Shown in pieces: positions 23,458 to 33,096 of a stretch of DNA of 64,000 nucleotides. The notes under the pieces were generated by a model. It ran no database searches. It was not told the DNA's origin and was given only the letters and a program-made list of their open reading frames with translations. Each line of letters starts with the position of its first letter. Within the stretch, counting starts at the first letter, position 1. Origin of the DNA: Anthonomus grandis grandis (lineage: Eukaryota; Arthropoda; Insecta; Coleoptera; Curculionidae); contig NC_065546.1 of assembly GCF_022605725.1 (NCBI RefSeq), forward strand, positions 21,572,227-21,636,226, given 5' to 3'. Made by a program: the position numbers and the translations under genes.

Positions 23458-24179
23458 TGTAATATGTTCGTCGGTAGCTACAGAAGATAGTCCAAAGATG
23501 GACAAATAAAACAACCATTTTCTACCATGTTCCAAATTATACTGTATTTTATTATATAATAAATGGTTACCTCAATTGTTGTTACTTATTTCCATTATGT
23601 CATCAACCCACTTAAACTAATTATATTAATACTTATAATTGCTTAATACTTTTTAATAGTTTACAATACTTACACATTAACCCCACGTGCCTTATAAAAT
23701 ATTTACAATTTCGTATTTGTGACCCAATATCTTCAATATTACGGAGGGTTGTTGGGTGGGGTCAGAAATAAAACAGAAACCTGTTTACCTAAATGTCGAC
23801 GTTTCGACTTGTATTAAGTCATCCTCAGGACACACACACAAGTCTAGGATAATTCTTTATAAAAGGAGCGTAGAATTATTTTTAACATGGGTTAAATTGT
23901 AGGTGTTATTGTGGGCAAACTAGAATCAACCATTAATTGTTGATTCTAGTTTGCCCACAATAACACCTACAATTTAACCCATGTTAAAAATAATTCTACG
24001 CTCCTTTTATAAATGTGTTTTAATTATAACTAAAGAAACCTAGACTTAGTGTCCTGAGGATGACTTAATATAAGTCGAAACGTCGACATTTAGGTAAACA
24101 GATTTCTGTTTTATGTCTGACCCTACCCAACAATCCTCCACAAGATAAAATATTTAACCTACTTATACTATATTTTACA
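23458..24179 (-). repeat. 5' LTR of gypsy copy 2, interrupted
   Basis: LTR of about 270 bp once the insertion at 23706-24144 and one copy of its target duplication are discounted. It starts TGTAATATGTTC and ends TATTTTACA. Its sequence is continuous with the other LTR across the insertion point (CCTTATAAAATATTTA followed by ACCTACTTATAC). Confidence 0.85.
23706..24144. mobile_element. 439-bp palindromic (inverted-dimer) insertion with 12-bp TSD
   Basis: An insertion in the LTR, flanked by identical copies of ATAAAATATTTA at 23694-23705 and 24145-24156. Its two arms of about 200 bp are inverted copies of each other, meeting at an 8-nt centre (23931-23938). Each arm, read outward, carries TAGACTT, GTCCTGAGGATGACTTAATA, AGTCGAAACGTCGAC and a tail ending near CAACAATCCTCC. 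The CTGAGGATGA, 5-bp stem, GAAAC, GTC arrangement resembles hammerhead ribozymes of Penelope-like elements, although the core is CUGAGGAU rather than CUGAUGA. A long variable TSD suggests retroposition rather than cut-and-paste. Confidence 0.85.
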
Positions 24180-24330
24180 CTAGTTAGAAAGGTGACCTAT
24201 CGAACAGATGTATACAATTTAAATATAAAAAGAAAAAAATTATTAACTGTTCCCTCTCACAACAAAGAAATGTTTAAAAAAAAAGTCATTTTCATTTGTA
24301 AAAGTGCATATTGTAAATAAATTTAAAATA
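24180..24330 (+). pseudogene. LINE ORF2 C-terminus (continues from 22028)
   Basis: Directly after the LTR the plus strand reads RKVTYRTDVYNLNIKRKK, then LLTVPSHNKEMFKKK, the usual C-terminal tail of jockey/CR1-like LINE proteins. It continues the ORF2 broken at 22028, which shows that the LTR element inserted into the LINE. Confidence 0.7.
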
Positions 24331-24839
24331 TTAGACTTTTCGGTGTCCGAGAACGCATTTAAAGCAAAATTAAGCGGAATTTATTCAACGCATATATTTT
24401 CTTTTTTTAAACTATTTAAAAAAAAACTATAAACATTAATGTGCAAATTACTGTTTTAAAATAAAATAATTTTAATTTTTTTTAAATTTTGCATGTAATG
24501 TAGGAAAAAAAGAAATTTTAAAAATGATATTATAGTTTAACCTTCCCCTCTCCTCTTTCTATCCCATCCTTTTTTTAGGTATATGTTCCTGTTTATTTAA
24601 AGTATAAATAAGTATAGTATTAAGTATAAATTATTACTATATATGAACAAAATTATATTGTTAAGGGTAACAAATAATATTTTTATTTTTTTTATTTACA
24701 TTGAGATACCATAGTGTTATTCACTATCTAAGTACCTCTGTTTGTACTTTTTTTGCTTTTCGAGTGACTAAAAAACGTTTATATTATTATTATTATTATT
24801 TATTTTTATTATTAGTTGAATAAAATAAAAGCGGACTAA
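24331..24839. other. AT-rich; TAT microsatellite
   Basis: Contains a (TAT)n run at about 24782-24803 just upstream of the gypsy gag. A 5' LTR would be expected here for the next element, but I cannot identify one. Confidence 0.45.
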
Positions 24840-24855
24840 AATAAATCGGACTAAG

Positions 24856-25750
24856 ATGTGTGAAAACCCCAATGCTGGTGGATTTAAAAGTTGACCTGAA
24901 AAGAAAGCTGGACGAAAGGGACTGTGATACGACGGAGAGTAAACCTGAGTTGCAGGAGTGGGTTTGTATAGCATTACTTAAGGAGGGCAATGACCTGGCC
25001 AACTTTGTTTTTGCTAGTGCAAACAATATCAGTGAATTGTTGCAAAGTTTAAAAAAAAAAATTTATAAAATCTTCCAACCTGGAAGCCAAATTGCTAGAA
25101 AATTCTGCCGCACTAAATCACGATTATCTCGGGTTAAGGTAAACAATTTAGAAAACAAGGAAGAGTTATAAGAAATTTTTTTAAAATTAATGGACGATAG
25201 GGTCCAAGTTGTTAAAAACAAAGTTGACGTCAACACAAGAAGTGATCTACATTGTAGATCTAGGCAGAAGACAATAAGGACAATACTAATTATCCGGGAT
25301 CTGTTAGGCTAAAGCGCCTCAAACTGTCTTTATTTGATGATATTACATCCTGGAATATTTATCAGCGTTAGTTTATTGGCCACCACCCTACAAGTCCAAT
25401 GTAACCTGAGAGGAGATGTTGTTGCCATCCTGTAAAGAATATCTCCAAAAAAATAAAAAGTGATCAACCACCTAGTGAAGTATTTGGAGATGCGTTATGG
25501 GTAGTGATACCTGAAACATGTCTACCATACGCAGCTGAAAAATCCGTTGCTAGAGGAAATCCATGCCAATATGTACAGAAAAAAGTGAGAAAAAGATTTC
25601 TCAAAAGATTGGCTTATTAGCACGGTAGACATGAGGGATTAGTGCAGAAAGTACGTTGTATATGTGGCAAGTATTAGGCCGCAGAAAAAACAGAAGGCTT
25701 TGATGCGTCACTACATCATTATCATGATGGACTCTGAAGTAATTTAAATG
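24856..25750 (+). pseudogene. gypsy gag with SAP-like N-terminus, broken
   Basis: Open from about 24860 to 25171, then decayed. The N-terminus LVDLKVDLKRKLDERDCDTT has the helix-turn-helix look of a SAP-type domain, known from some Ty3/gypsy Gag proteins. After stops come typical Gag core traces: LFDDITSWNIY (about 25330-25360), LRGDVVAIL, LEMRYG and YLKHVYH (about 25490-25530), with a later region of the QKALMR type near 25690. Gag forms the virus-like particle. Codons after 25171 carry many stops. Confidence 0.7.
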
Positions 25751-25879
25751 AGTTGAGATATACCCTCTTCCAAACCAAAAACCCTTTAGAAACGCAAACG
25801 TCTTAATAAAAGAATGGAATCGCCATCTTTATGTACTTTTGGAACTACATTTAGACTAAAAAAAATTCAGAATTTCTCC

Positions 25880-26225
25880 ATATAGGAAGAAAATTCCGGT
25901 TTCCATGTGATCTAAAGTTTGGTTTACCGCAAGGAACCAATATTGCTGGGGAGGACTATGTCAGTGAGTTGCGTAGGAGATGTATTTCATTTGCCGATTT
26001 TAAGTGCGGATTTCCATTTAAGATACCAGCGAAACTAGGCTAACTACAGCGAAATACGAGGTGCAATAACGGTGACTTGGTTTGGCTCTTTGACCCTAAG
26101 AGATAAAAGGGTCTGTCACTGAAATTTTAAACATCCATTTTAGAATACGAAAGTCACCGAGGGGTAAAGCTCGAGCTATTCACTTTAACCGACTAGCTCT
26201 TTATTATGGAAACCACGAAGAGGTT
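25880..26225 (+). pseudogene. gypsy integrase C-terminal part, broken
   Basis: Plus-strand pol remnant. KFRFPCDLKFG and EDYVSELRRR (about 25885-25975) match the stretch after the integrase catalytic core. After a gap, GDLVWLFDP (about 26072-26100), then YRIRKSPRGK-like IRKSPRGKARAIHFNRLA and LYYGNHEE (26145-26222) match the chromatin/DNA-binding C-terminal tail of Ty3/gypsy integrases. The catalytic domain and all of protease, RT and RNase H are missing, so a large internal deletion joined gag to the integrase tail. Confidence 0.82.
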
Positions 26226-26705
26226 AAGCTGATGCAAATCCAATCAGAATCGTATCAATTGAAGAATTCATTCTAATGGCCGAACAGTCAATATGGCATT
26301 ACCTATAAAGTGTAGAAACCTGTTTACTTCTTCAGAAGAGTATGTTCTGGCATGTTATGTAGCTCAAGATTTACAAATAGTGTAGAGGTATAGCTGAAGT
26401 TTTCCGTAGAAAAATCGGAATAATTCTTGAGCTGTGTCAATGTAACCCCAGAGTCCGGCAAGCATTTAACATAACAGATATAGAGACTGGCAGAAAGATC
26501 TTTCCCCTATTTTGCAAAGAGACCCCATGCCAGTTGCCAAGCTATAAGGATGTTTGAGACGCTTTATATACTTTAAAGCAGGAGTTGTTTGCCGAGGATC
26601 TAAGCAGCTTAGCAATTCCAATCGATGGGGACTTGATAACCCGAACTGAAAGATGACTCGCAGCATTTTAGAAATGATCTTTAGAACTATTGGTGGCGAA
26701 ATGTG
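26226..26705 (+). pseudogene. Macro domain (OARD1/TARG1-like) at the end of gypsy pol
   Basis: Downstream of the integrase tail, the translation (with frameshifts) follows the OARD1/TARG1 macro fold: EYVLACYVAQD (from about 26338), RGIAEVFRRKIGIILEL (26384 on), an IETGRKIFPLFCKE strand, LPSYKDV.DALYTLKQEL (26533-26585), LSSLAIPI, GLDNPN and KMTRSILEMIFRT (26629-26690). Family members remove ADP-ribose from proteins or deacetylate O-acetyl-ADP-ribose. The Asp of GLD aligns with the catalytic Asp of human TARG1. Breaks seen: TAA 26274, TAG 26383 with a frameshift, TGA 26555, a frameshift near 26620-26628, and TGA 26647. It lies between integrase and the 3' purine tract, so it was probably translated as part of Pol. 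Host gene capture is inferred, not shown. Confidence 0.8.
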
Positions 26706-26708
26706 CTT

Positions 26709-26719
26709 AGGAAGGAGGG
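26709..26719 (+). promoter_or_regulatory. Polypurine tract of the gypsy element
   Basis: AGGAAGGAGGG lies 3 nt before TGTTACAATA. Such tracts prime plus-strand DNA synthesis just upstream of the 3' LTR. Confidence 0.65.
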
Positions 26720-26722
26720 CAA

Positions 26723-26965
26723 TGTTACAATATTGTAAACTCCGAGAAACCAGCTGATTCTCCGTCATTTCAGAATGACAAGTGGCACACCGCACGACGT
26801 CTAGAAGGTTGAGGAGCAGCATTCATCTGAGTATATAAGGAGCCGCATTTTCGATAGTTGTCAATTCAATTAAATTAAGTCTGAAATATATGCACAAGAT
26901 TTGAAAATAAATATAGTAAAAATAAAAATCTTTAGTAGTCGTAAGTGACCCTCTTTTTATAGTTA
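26723..26965 (+). repeat. 3' LTR of the macro-bearing gypsy (right edge uncertain)
   Basis: Starts TGTTACAATA after the purine tract. It holds a TATA box (GTATATAAGG, 26831-26840) and an AATAAA signal (26906-26911) in the order expected of an LTR promoter and polyadenylation site. The right end is placed near 26965 without a second LTR to confirm it. Confidence 0.6.
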
Positions 26966-28445
26966 AGTGTGGAAATAAATTAGGTGATAATTTTCGAATG
27001 AATTCACACTTACAAACAAGAACAACGATACAATATTTTAATTTGATTCCATGATTTGATTTTCGATTTCAATGATGATTTTAATTTAAGTCTTGTCTCA
27101 TCGCTATTTAAACATCTAAGTTAACCTTTACAAGTATTCATGTATAAAAAATTTAAAAATCATTATCATATTGTTAAAATTAACTGTCTATAGCAGCTAG
27201 CAATATCGTTATATATTAACTAGTAATAATAAATCATTACATACTACTGGAAATAAAGACAATTTTACACTTTTACTTTTAATAACAATTACCAATAAAG
27301 AATTACAAAAGAAAATGGACTTTCAAATTAAATTTGTTTTTTTATAATCTAAAATAGTATGTTAAACATTTTTCCCATAATCCGTTAAGCATATCAGTCA
27401 TGCGTCAGGTTTTGTTCTAACTTATGCTTTTATTTGTGCAAATAGTACTAGTTTCATAAATTTTCAGCCATATTGTAAATATTTTTGAAACTGGAGTCAT
27501 ATTTAGATAGGCACAAGAAAGACTAAATATAGATTATAAGTGCAAAATATGACATCCATAAAAAAATATTAAAGTTAATGATGTTTTCAATCCGAAACAT
27601 TACAGTTTAGATAAGATTTTAACTCAACATATTTTTTAGTAAGAAATGGAAAATTTGTTAATGAGTTTCTGGCTAATGGAAAGGCATTTGACAACAGTCC
27701 TTTCGTAGTAATCAGCCGAGAACTGGAAAGCCCTGGATCAATGAATCCTTTTTGGTCAAATGGATTGTCCGGTTTAAATAAATTATGAGGGCATCGAAAA
27801 TAGGCCTAAGGTAATTACTTGGTAATCGATTGCACAAGAACAATATTATAATGTAAAGCTCCATGATAAAGGCCACGCATATAGTTAACTTGTGTGTCTC
27901 TTCGAGGGAAAAAGAATTAACCTCAAAAAAGCAGAGCGTCTACTCTTCAGGCGAAAACGTAACATTGTTACCATATCCATTTTTATACTTAGTAGTGAAA
28001 CTTTGGCACACTGCTCAATGCATTTCTCCGGAGAGCGTGCTCCTAAAATACTTGAAAAACTACGGTATTTTTGTTCACACTGGATTTAAGACTTTCCTGA
28101 GATGATCACGCAGATATTAGGAACTAAGGTCATCTATGCACTTTGATCTTGCAGAAGGAAATTTTCCGATTGGCTGCTCACGATCTCCCAATTCAATTTA
28201 TTCAATTAAATACCAAAATAAAGATATATATATTTTTTTATTTCAATACAGCGTTTACTGAAATATTTAATTAACTGTTACAAGATATTCTCATGTCTCA
28301 AAAAATATATTTAAATTTAAATGTAAATGCTTTTTGTATGAAAATTAATAAATTATGTTTATTCTTTTCTTTTAAATAATATTACAAAAAATATTTAGAC
28401 ATTAAAACTTGCTTAAATATAATATTATGGTTATCCTTGTATTTC
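26966..28445. other. AT-rich, no supportable gene
   Basis: Repeated A/T runs. Two overlapping plus-strand ORFs at 27863-28105 and 27892-28089 carry weak hints of a decayed DDE transposase (see rejected items) but nothing I can defend. Confidence 0.4.
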
Positions 28446-28600
28446 TAAAACAAAGCTGTTGGCGCAGTGATAAAATGGAATCGATGCGGGGTTTCTGAAA
28501 TCTGCTTATCTTCAATCGATCCCATGGGGTTGACAAGTGCGACATTGGGGGTTAGATAAAGCCGTTCAAGCCGCAACCCTGATAGATTATATTATATTGA
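28446..28600 (+). repeat. tRNA-derived SINE-like sequence
   Basis: GTTGGCGCAGTGATAAAATGG looks like a RNA polymerase III box A (TGGCNNAGTGG type), and about 40 nt later CTTCAATCGATCCC roughly fits box B (GGTTCGAATCC). GC-richer than its flanks. No second copy occurs in the window, so the call rests on the box spacing alone. Confidence 0.4.
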
Positions 28601-28979
28601 ATGTCTCTCGTATGTCGAGTATGAAGGGAATAATTTTTTATCTTGGCTGTAATCTGTTGTCTTATTTTATATCTAAATATTTCGTTACATACAGAAGCTA
28701 AAAACTGGTTTGAAAGCTATAAGCCACGGTGTATAATTCAACTAATTATTCTTTAAGAATAGAAGTTTTTTGTTTAAATAGGACATCCTGTATAGTATGA
28801 TGTTTTAAAATTATTAGATATATTCTGAATATTTTTTGTATAGCAAACCATATGTCTAAAGTCAATCGTTTATCAAATATGACTAATGAAACATGAAATT
28901 AAACCATAACAATTTATTTTAGATTTCTTGCAACTATGTTTAATTTGTTTTCCACTTCAGTCAATACATCCTTTTTAAT
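28601..28979. other. No gene; lone mariner-like terminus
   Basis: TAGGACATCCTGTATA at about 28783-28798 resembles a mariner right end (CACCCTG-TA) with one change. No matching left end was found. Confidence 0.4.
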
Positions 28980-29280
28980 AAATTACAGATATTGGGTAAA
29001 CGAAAATCTTCAGTGAACCCAAGAATACTACACACAGCGCCGTCGAGGAATTAATGTGTGGCAAGTATTGTGAAAAAGTGAATCCTGTGAGTCTTTTTCT
29101 CGAAGAAACATTAAACGCAAAATAATACTTTCTACAATTTAAACTTATCCCTGCTTTAGTTGTCTTCTTCCCTGATGTACAAAAGGCTGATATAACTAGT
29201 AACGAGATATGGTTTCACCAAGACGGGGCACCTCCTCACTTTTCCATCGAATAGACCAAATTTTACTTCAATTAGACTAA
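28980..29280 (+). pseudogene. Mariner transposase remnant
   Basis: Plus strand, short and badly decayed. YWVNENLQ near 28990 and RRGINVWQVL near 29040 match the block around the first catalytic region. NEIWFHQDGAPPHFS in shifted frames (29205-29255) carries the second catalytic Asp (HQDGAPPHF). The remainder is missing. Confidence 0.65.
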
Positions 29281-29779
29281 TCATTCCGCAACTGATCGAA
29301 AATGTGCAATTGGAAGTTAAACATTACCCACTTTAAAAATTGATTAAAGTAAATGGACAACAATTTAAACATCACTTGAAATAAATATTGTATCAATTTT
29401 TATTTTTTAATGTTGTATGTTTCATTAGTCTATTACGTCAAGTTTGTTAAACTGCTGACTTAAGTCATATGGTATGTTATACAAAAAGTATTTAGAATCT
29501 ATAGTAAAATTAAGAAATATTATGATATACAGGGTGTTTTATTTTAAAAAGTTGATGTTGACGCCATAGTTTCTACTTGAAGTACCCTATATTGGATTTT
29601 TTAATTGCAAAAAATGGGCAATTGAATTTTTTATTACAAAAAAACGCCTGAATTTTACATTAATTTGATCTCTTTACTAAACTAATATAAACTATTTTAA
29701 ACAGTAGTACAGTAGAGAAAGATAGTTGCCTTGGTTATTGCCAGTTTTGATATGGATCTGTTACAATGGCTATTGTATT
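29281..29779. other. AT-rich; mariner-like left terminus at 29532
   Basis: ATATACAGGGTGTTTTATTT at about 29527 has the CAGGGTG start of a mariner after TA, but no partner end or transposase follows it. Otherwise nothing is recognised. Confidence 0.4.
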
Positions 29780-30115
29780 TTCAGCTAATAGGTGAAGTAC
29801 CAATATTTCTATAAGCTAGTTGAAGAAATCGCTGCTTTTCGTATACCTAGAGATTTTGCTTCCAATATAGTAAATATTTTTATTAACAGAAAGATTTCAC
29901 AAAGGATTCTAGGTAGATTGACTGGATCTAACAAGCCTACCTCAGTGGTCGGCTCTTTCGACTCCTTCTCAAAGAGACCAACATACGACATTGACGAAAC
30001 CAAGGAAAGTCAAAGTCACCATTACACAACACAATACATGTTGAAGTATCAAGGTGTATGTATGGCTTTTAAAAGGCCTGATAATGCTCTATATAGAGCG
30101 AAACACATGTAGTCT
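29780..30115 (+). pseudogene. LINE reverse transcriptase fragment
   Basis: The 106-aa ORF 29792-30112 fits the RT palm of I/R1-like LINEs. YQYFYKLVEEI, then ASNIVNIFINRKIS, then RLTGSNKPTS look like the segment before the PQGSxLSP motif. TYDIDETKESQ and QYMLKYQG follow where relatives have the YADD box. The PQGS and YADD motifs themselves are lost, so the enzyme is dead. Confidence 0.5.
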
Positions 30116-30426
30116 ATTATTATAGGGAGAGTTTAAAAATTCTGTGCAAATAATTTAAGAGCATATTGTTAAGGTTAGTTTTTTCCTATAAATATGTATT
30201 CAAAAAAGCTTCTCCTCAGAGCTACAGCCCGCGCAAACTGCTTGACGCAAACCGATTATTTGGAATCGTAACAAAAAATATGCAGCAATTCTTCTAAAAA
30301 TTTGCATGTCACCGTGTTTTTGCATCCTTTTTTAATTTTTTGTCCCAAAAATGGTGTAAATCCAATTTTAGGGGAGGATTCAGGGAAGCTGACCCTTTTA
30401 ATAGCCCGTATCTTATATTTCTTTTA
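30116..30426. other. No gene seen
   Basis: Short AT-rich stretch between the RT fragment and the fold-back repeat. Confidence 0.4.
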
Positions 30427-30710
30427 AGAAATTTAAAAATCTAGCAACACCATCTAGTTAGTCATGAAAAAATCTAAAATTTTTGTCTTATTTCGATATA
30501 ATTGAGAATTTGTAAGAAAATCGCCGATAAACGAAATGGGAGCATTATTGAATTCGATTAATCTATCAAATTAAAAAAAAACGAAGTGGGCTGTGACTAC
30601 TTTAATTTTTGTAAAAATCAAATTGTTTTTATGAAAAAAATTAAAAAAATAATAATTTTGATTTTTCATGGCTAAGTAGATGGTGTTCTAGAATTTCAAA
30701 TTTCTTATTG
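30427..30710. repeat. Fold-back repeat (about 50-bp arms)
   Basis: Left arm 30427-30479 and right arm about 30655-30710 are inverted copies with mismatches. Both carry the core AACACCATCTA(G/C)TTAG(T/C)CATGAAAAA, read inverted on the right as TTTTTCATGGCTAAGTAGATG. The 175-bp loop is AT-rich and non-coding. It abuts the low-coordinate side of piggyBac 3 and could be a MITE or part of that element. Confidence 0.65.
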
Positions 30711-30751
30711 GACACCAAAAGTACCAAAAGTACTGTACTAAATATAAGTAT

Positions 30752-32458
30752 TTACTGATTCTCAACACAACTGGTACAAATATTTTTAAGGTGGTCTAGA
30801 CAGGCCCAATTATTACATTTGTAACACCATTTTCTGCTCATTTTGTTACGTTGCCGCCCACACTGATAGCACTGTCCTCGTGAACCGGTTTTATCAAGTT
30901 GTTGCACTACCTCCTCCTGGATCTCAATAAGTAACTTAGCTCTTCTGCGAAGCTCCCTTGGGAGGGTTACGATGCTCGCCCTCCATTCTATTTGTAGTTT
31001 TATTAGAGCCCAACTTAGATTTTTTAGAAATTCAACTCTTTTGGTATTTGTTGTTGAAGCTGCACAATGGTGCCTATAGATATAGAACGAATTTATTGCC
31101 GCTTTATTCAGAAAATTATAAAACAGTAGCATGGGCCATCGTCTTGTACTACGTTGCACGTTATTTTTTTGACACAATTAATCCAAAAGGTCAACCTCAA
31201 CTTTTGTCATATTATAAAAAGTGACCATCTCTGGCTTTTGTGCTTCGCCTGTTGAAGCATCTATGGCTCCATCAAAATGCATTGTAGATAATATTAGAAC
31301 TGCTTTACCTTTTTTGCGGCAGTAGGCTACCAGACTACAATCTTTCTGAAATCCAAAGATTAACGAATTTATTTGTCGGCTCTTGTTTGGTAAAAAGTCT
31401 TTGGGTATTTACCTCTTATTTTGACGCATAGTACCAACATACGTGAGGTTTACACTTTGTAGCTTTTTTGCTAAGGAAAGGCTAGAAAACCAGTTATCAC
31501 CAGTAATGTTCCTATTTGTTCCTCTTACTGGTTCCACTAAACGATGGACGATATCTTCAGCGCATTGCTAATGCTATATGGCCCATCTGGCTGCTTGCCA
31601 ACATATGGTTCTAAGTTTAGCGCGTAAGCTGTTTTCGAGTCGACAAGCGCAAAAACCTTTAAACCATATTTGTCAGGTTTACTTGGAATATATTGTCGAA
31701 CATCTTCCTCGAAATGATAATAGCTGCTCGTCGACAGTAAGATATTTACTTGGACAAAAATACTTCTGAAAATTTTTATTGAACAGTTCTATTATTTTTC
31801 GAACTGGTGCTAGTTTATCAAGGGCCTTTCTTTGTTCCCTATCCCGAATGTCATCAAACCTTAGACATCTCAAAAGAAATCTAAAACGCCTTTCCGACAT
31901 ACATAAATAACATGATTCGAGACCGTTGCTTTTTGAATTGTCCCATAATTTACTGACATTTTTTTTAGAACAGCGTATAGATCCAATAAGGTATAACAAA
32001 CCGATAAAAGCTCGAGCCTCTAAAGCATCAGTCTCCCTAGCATCTCTTTCCCTTCCAAATTTAGCACGAACTTTCTGGATATAAATATTTGTTGATTCTA
32101 CAATGGTCCCAATAATGTCCTCCTCCAAAAATAAATTGTAAATATCAATTTCTGATTTCAACTCGCGAGCTTCTTTTCTTGGACCTGGCAAGTGCGTTAT
32201 AATATTGCAAGCCCATGTTCTAACATTGAGAGGAAAATTACCTTTTCTCCACCTCGTCATTCCATGCTTCGCAAGATATGTATCATTATCCAGCATCCCT
32301 TCATCTTCATTGTCCAGACTTTCCTCGTTAGCTTCCTGTTCACTATCTATATCATGTTCGCTCTCATATACAAAATCATTATCCGATTCGCTTTCGTTTT
32401 CTTCCGGTTCACTTTCATCTTCCTCTATTTTATTATACTACCATTGCAACCATTTCAT
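30752..32458 (-). pseudogene. piggyBac transposase, full span, DDD triad retained
   Basis: Minus strand, 569 codons from ATG at 32458 to TAA at 30752. An acidic Glu/Asp/Ser-rich N-terminus (about 60 residues, with a TAG at codon 7) is followed by the open core 32296-31679 (205 aa), which contains the first catalytic Asp in LTVDEQLLSFRGR. A frameshifted middle (31678-31178) holds the second in ITGDNWFSS and the third in VEVDLLD. The C-terminal ORF 31177-30752 (141 aa) reads QRSTRRWPMLLFYN, then a zinc-binding tail CYQCGR, CYKCNNWACLDH, CTSC. All catalytic residues survive, but at least three breaks prevent translation. Confidence 0.92.
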
Positions 32459-33092
32459 GGGATCTTTGCTACGTTCGTTTCTTGATCTTTTTGGTTGTCA
32501 CATTTTTGAAAATCTAAAAAAAAACAGATTTTTTACAATTTTTACAGTAAAATATTATACAGATTGTGCCAGTTAGAAATTACAATGACCAATTTTTGCG
32601 CCAATGCGTGGAACAGAGACGGGAGACTGTAGAAAGCAAGACAGAACTTTGCTCCGACATCTCTCGTATTTGTTTACATGCATGCGTTCTCTGTCTAATC
32701 TCGATCTGTCTCTGTTTTATACACTGAAACTCAATTAATAGAATCCAACTGGCAAAACGTTTACTTACATACATATTTTACATAAAAAAGTATCAATTTT
32801 AAAGGAAATTAGACAATGCAAACTGCGATAGTAGTAAAAACAAATAATACTTACCAAAATCCAATTTGATAGCACTATTAGTCGCGCGAATGACCAATGT
32901 CATCCACTGTCAAATATGTGTGAAAACCCAAACAACTGTAACGAGGCGACAACAACTAATAACTGATACACGTACCTAAATCACTTGTAGGAAGGTACAT
33001 AGAAGCTCGCGTGATAAATCCTAACCAATGAAATGCAGTATTAGACTAATGAGGCGTGGATGACCACTGTCATCCGCGAGACTAATGAAGGG
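30752..33092 (-). mobile_element. piggyBac element 3 (left end not found)
   Basis: Minus-strand piggyBac. The right terminus is placed at CTAATGAAGGG before TTAA (33093-33096). Just inside lies GGATGAC-CACT-GTCATCC, a 7-bp stem hairpin (about 33057-33075), and a related GAATGACCAATGTCATCC at about 32890. The left terminus would be expected below 30752, but no CCCTTCATTAG-type end after TTAA could be found. Confidence 0.75.
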
Positions 33093-33096
33093 TTAA

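Larger units (their letters stand above)
22029..24179 (-). mobile_element. Gypsy-type element copy 2: two LTRs around a gag remnant
   Basis: Two LTRs (22029-22298 and 23458-24179, the latter enlarged by a nested insertion) flank 1.16 kb of internal DNA containing only gag sequence in minus orientation. Protease, RT, RNase H and integrase are absent, so this is an internally deleted copy. It splits the plus-strand LINE at 22028/24180. I could not see a clean 4-6 bp target duplication (flanks GTGCT and CTAGT). Confidence 0.85.
24840..26965 (+). mobile_element. Gypsy retrotransposon with integrase-macro-LTR end
   Basis: Plus-strand Ty3/gypsy element with most of pol deleted. It has gag (24856-25750), integrase C-terminus (25880-26225), a macro domain (26311-26697), a purine tract AGGAAGGAGGG (26709-26719) and the start of the 3' LTR (TGTTACAATA, 26723 on). 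No 5' LTR was found. The macro domain lies inside the element because the purine tract and LTR follow it. Confidence 0.8.

Noticed and set aside
27630..28150. Possible pogo/Tigger-like transposase remnant
   Set aside because: Only vague similarity (SSGENVT, SGERAPK) in two overlapping frames. No catalytic block could be placed.
28446..28600. A functional tRNA gene
   Set aside because: Boxes A and B are imperfect and I could not fold acceptor and anticodon stems. A SINE is more likely.
32192..32576. Ser/Leu-rich plus-strand ORFs
   Set aside because: Antisense shadow of the acidic Glu/Asp/Ser N-terminus of piggyBac 3.
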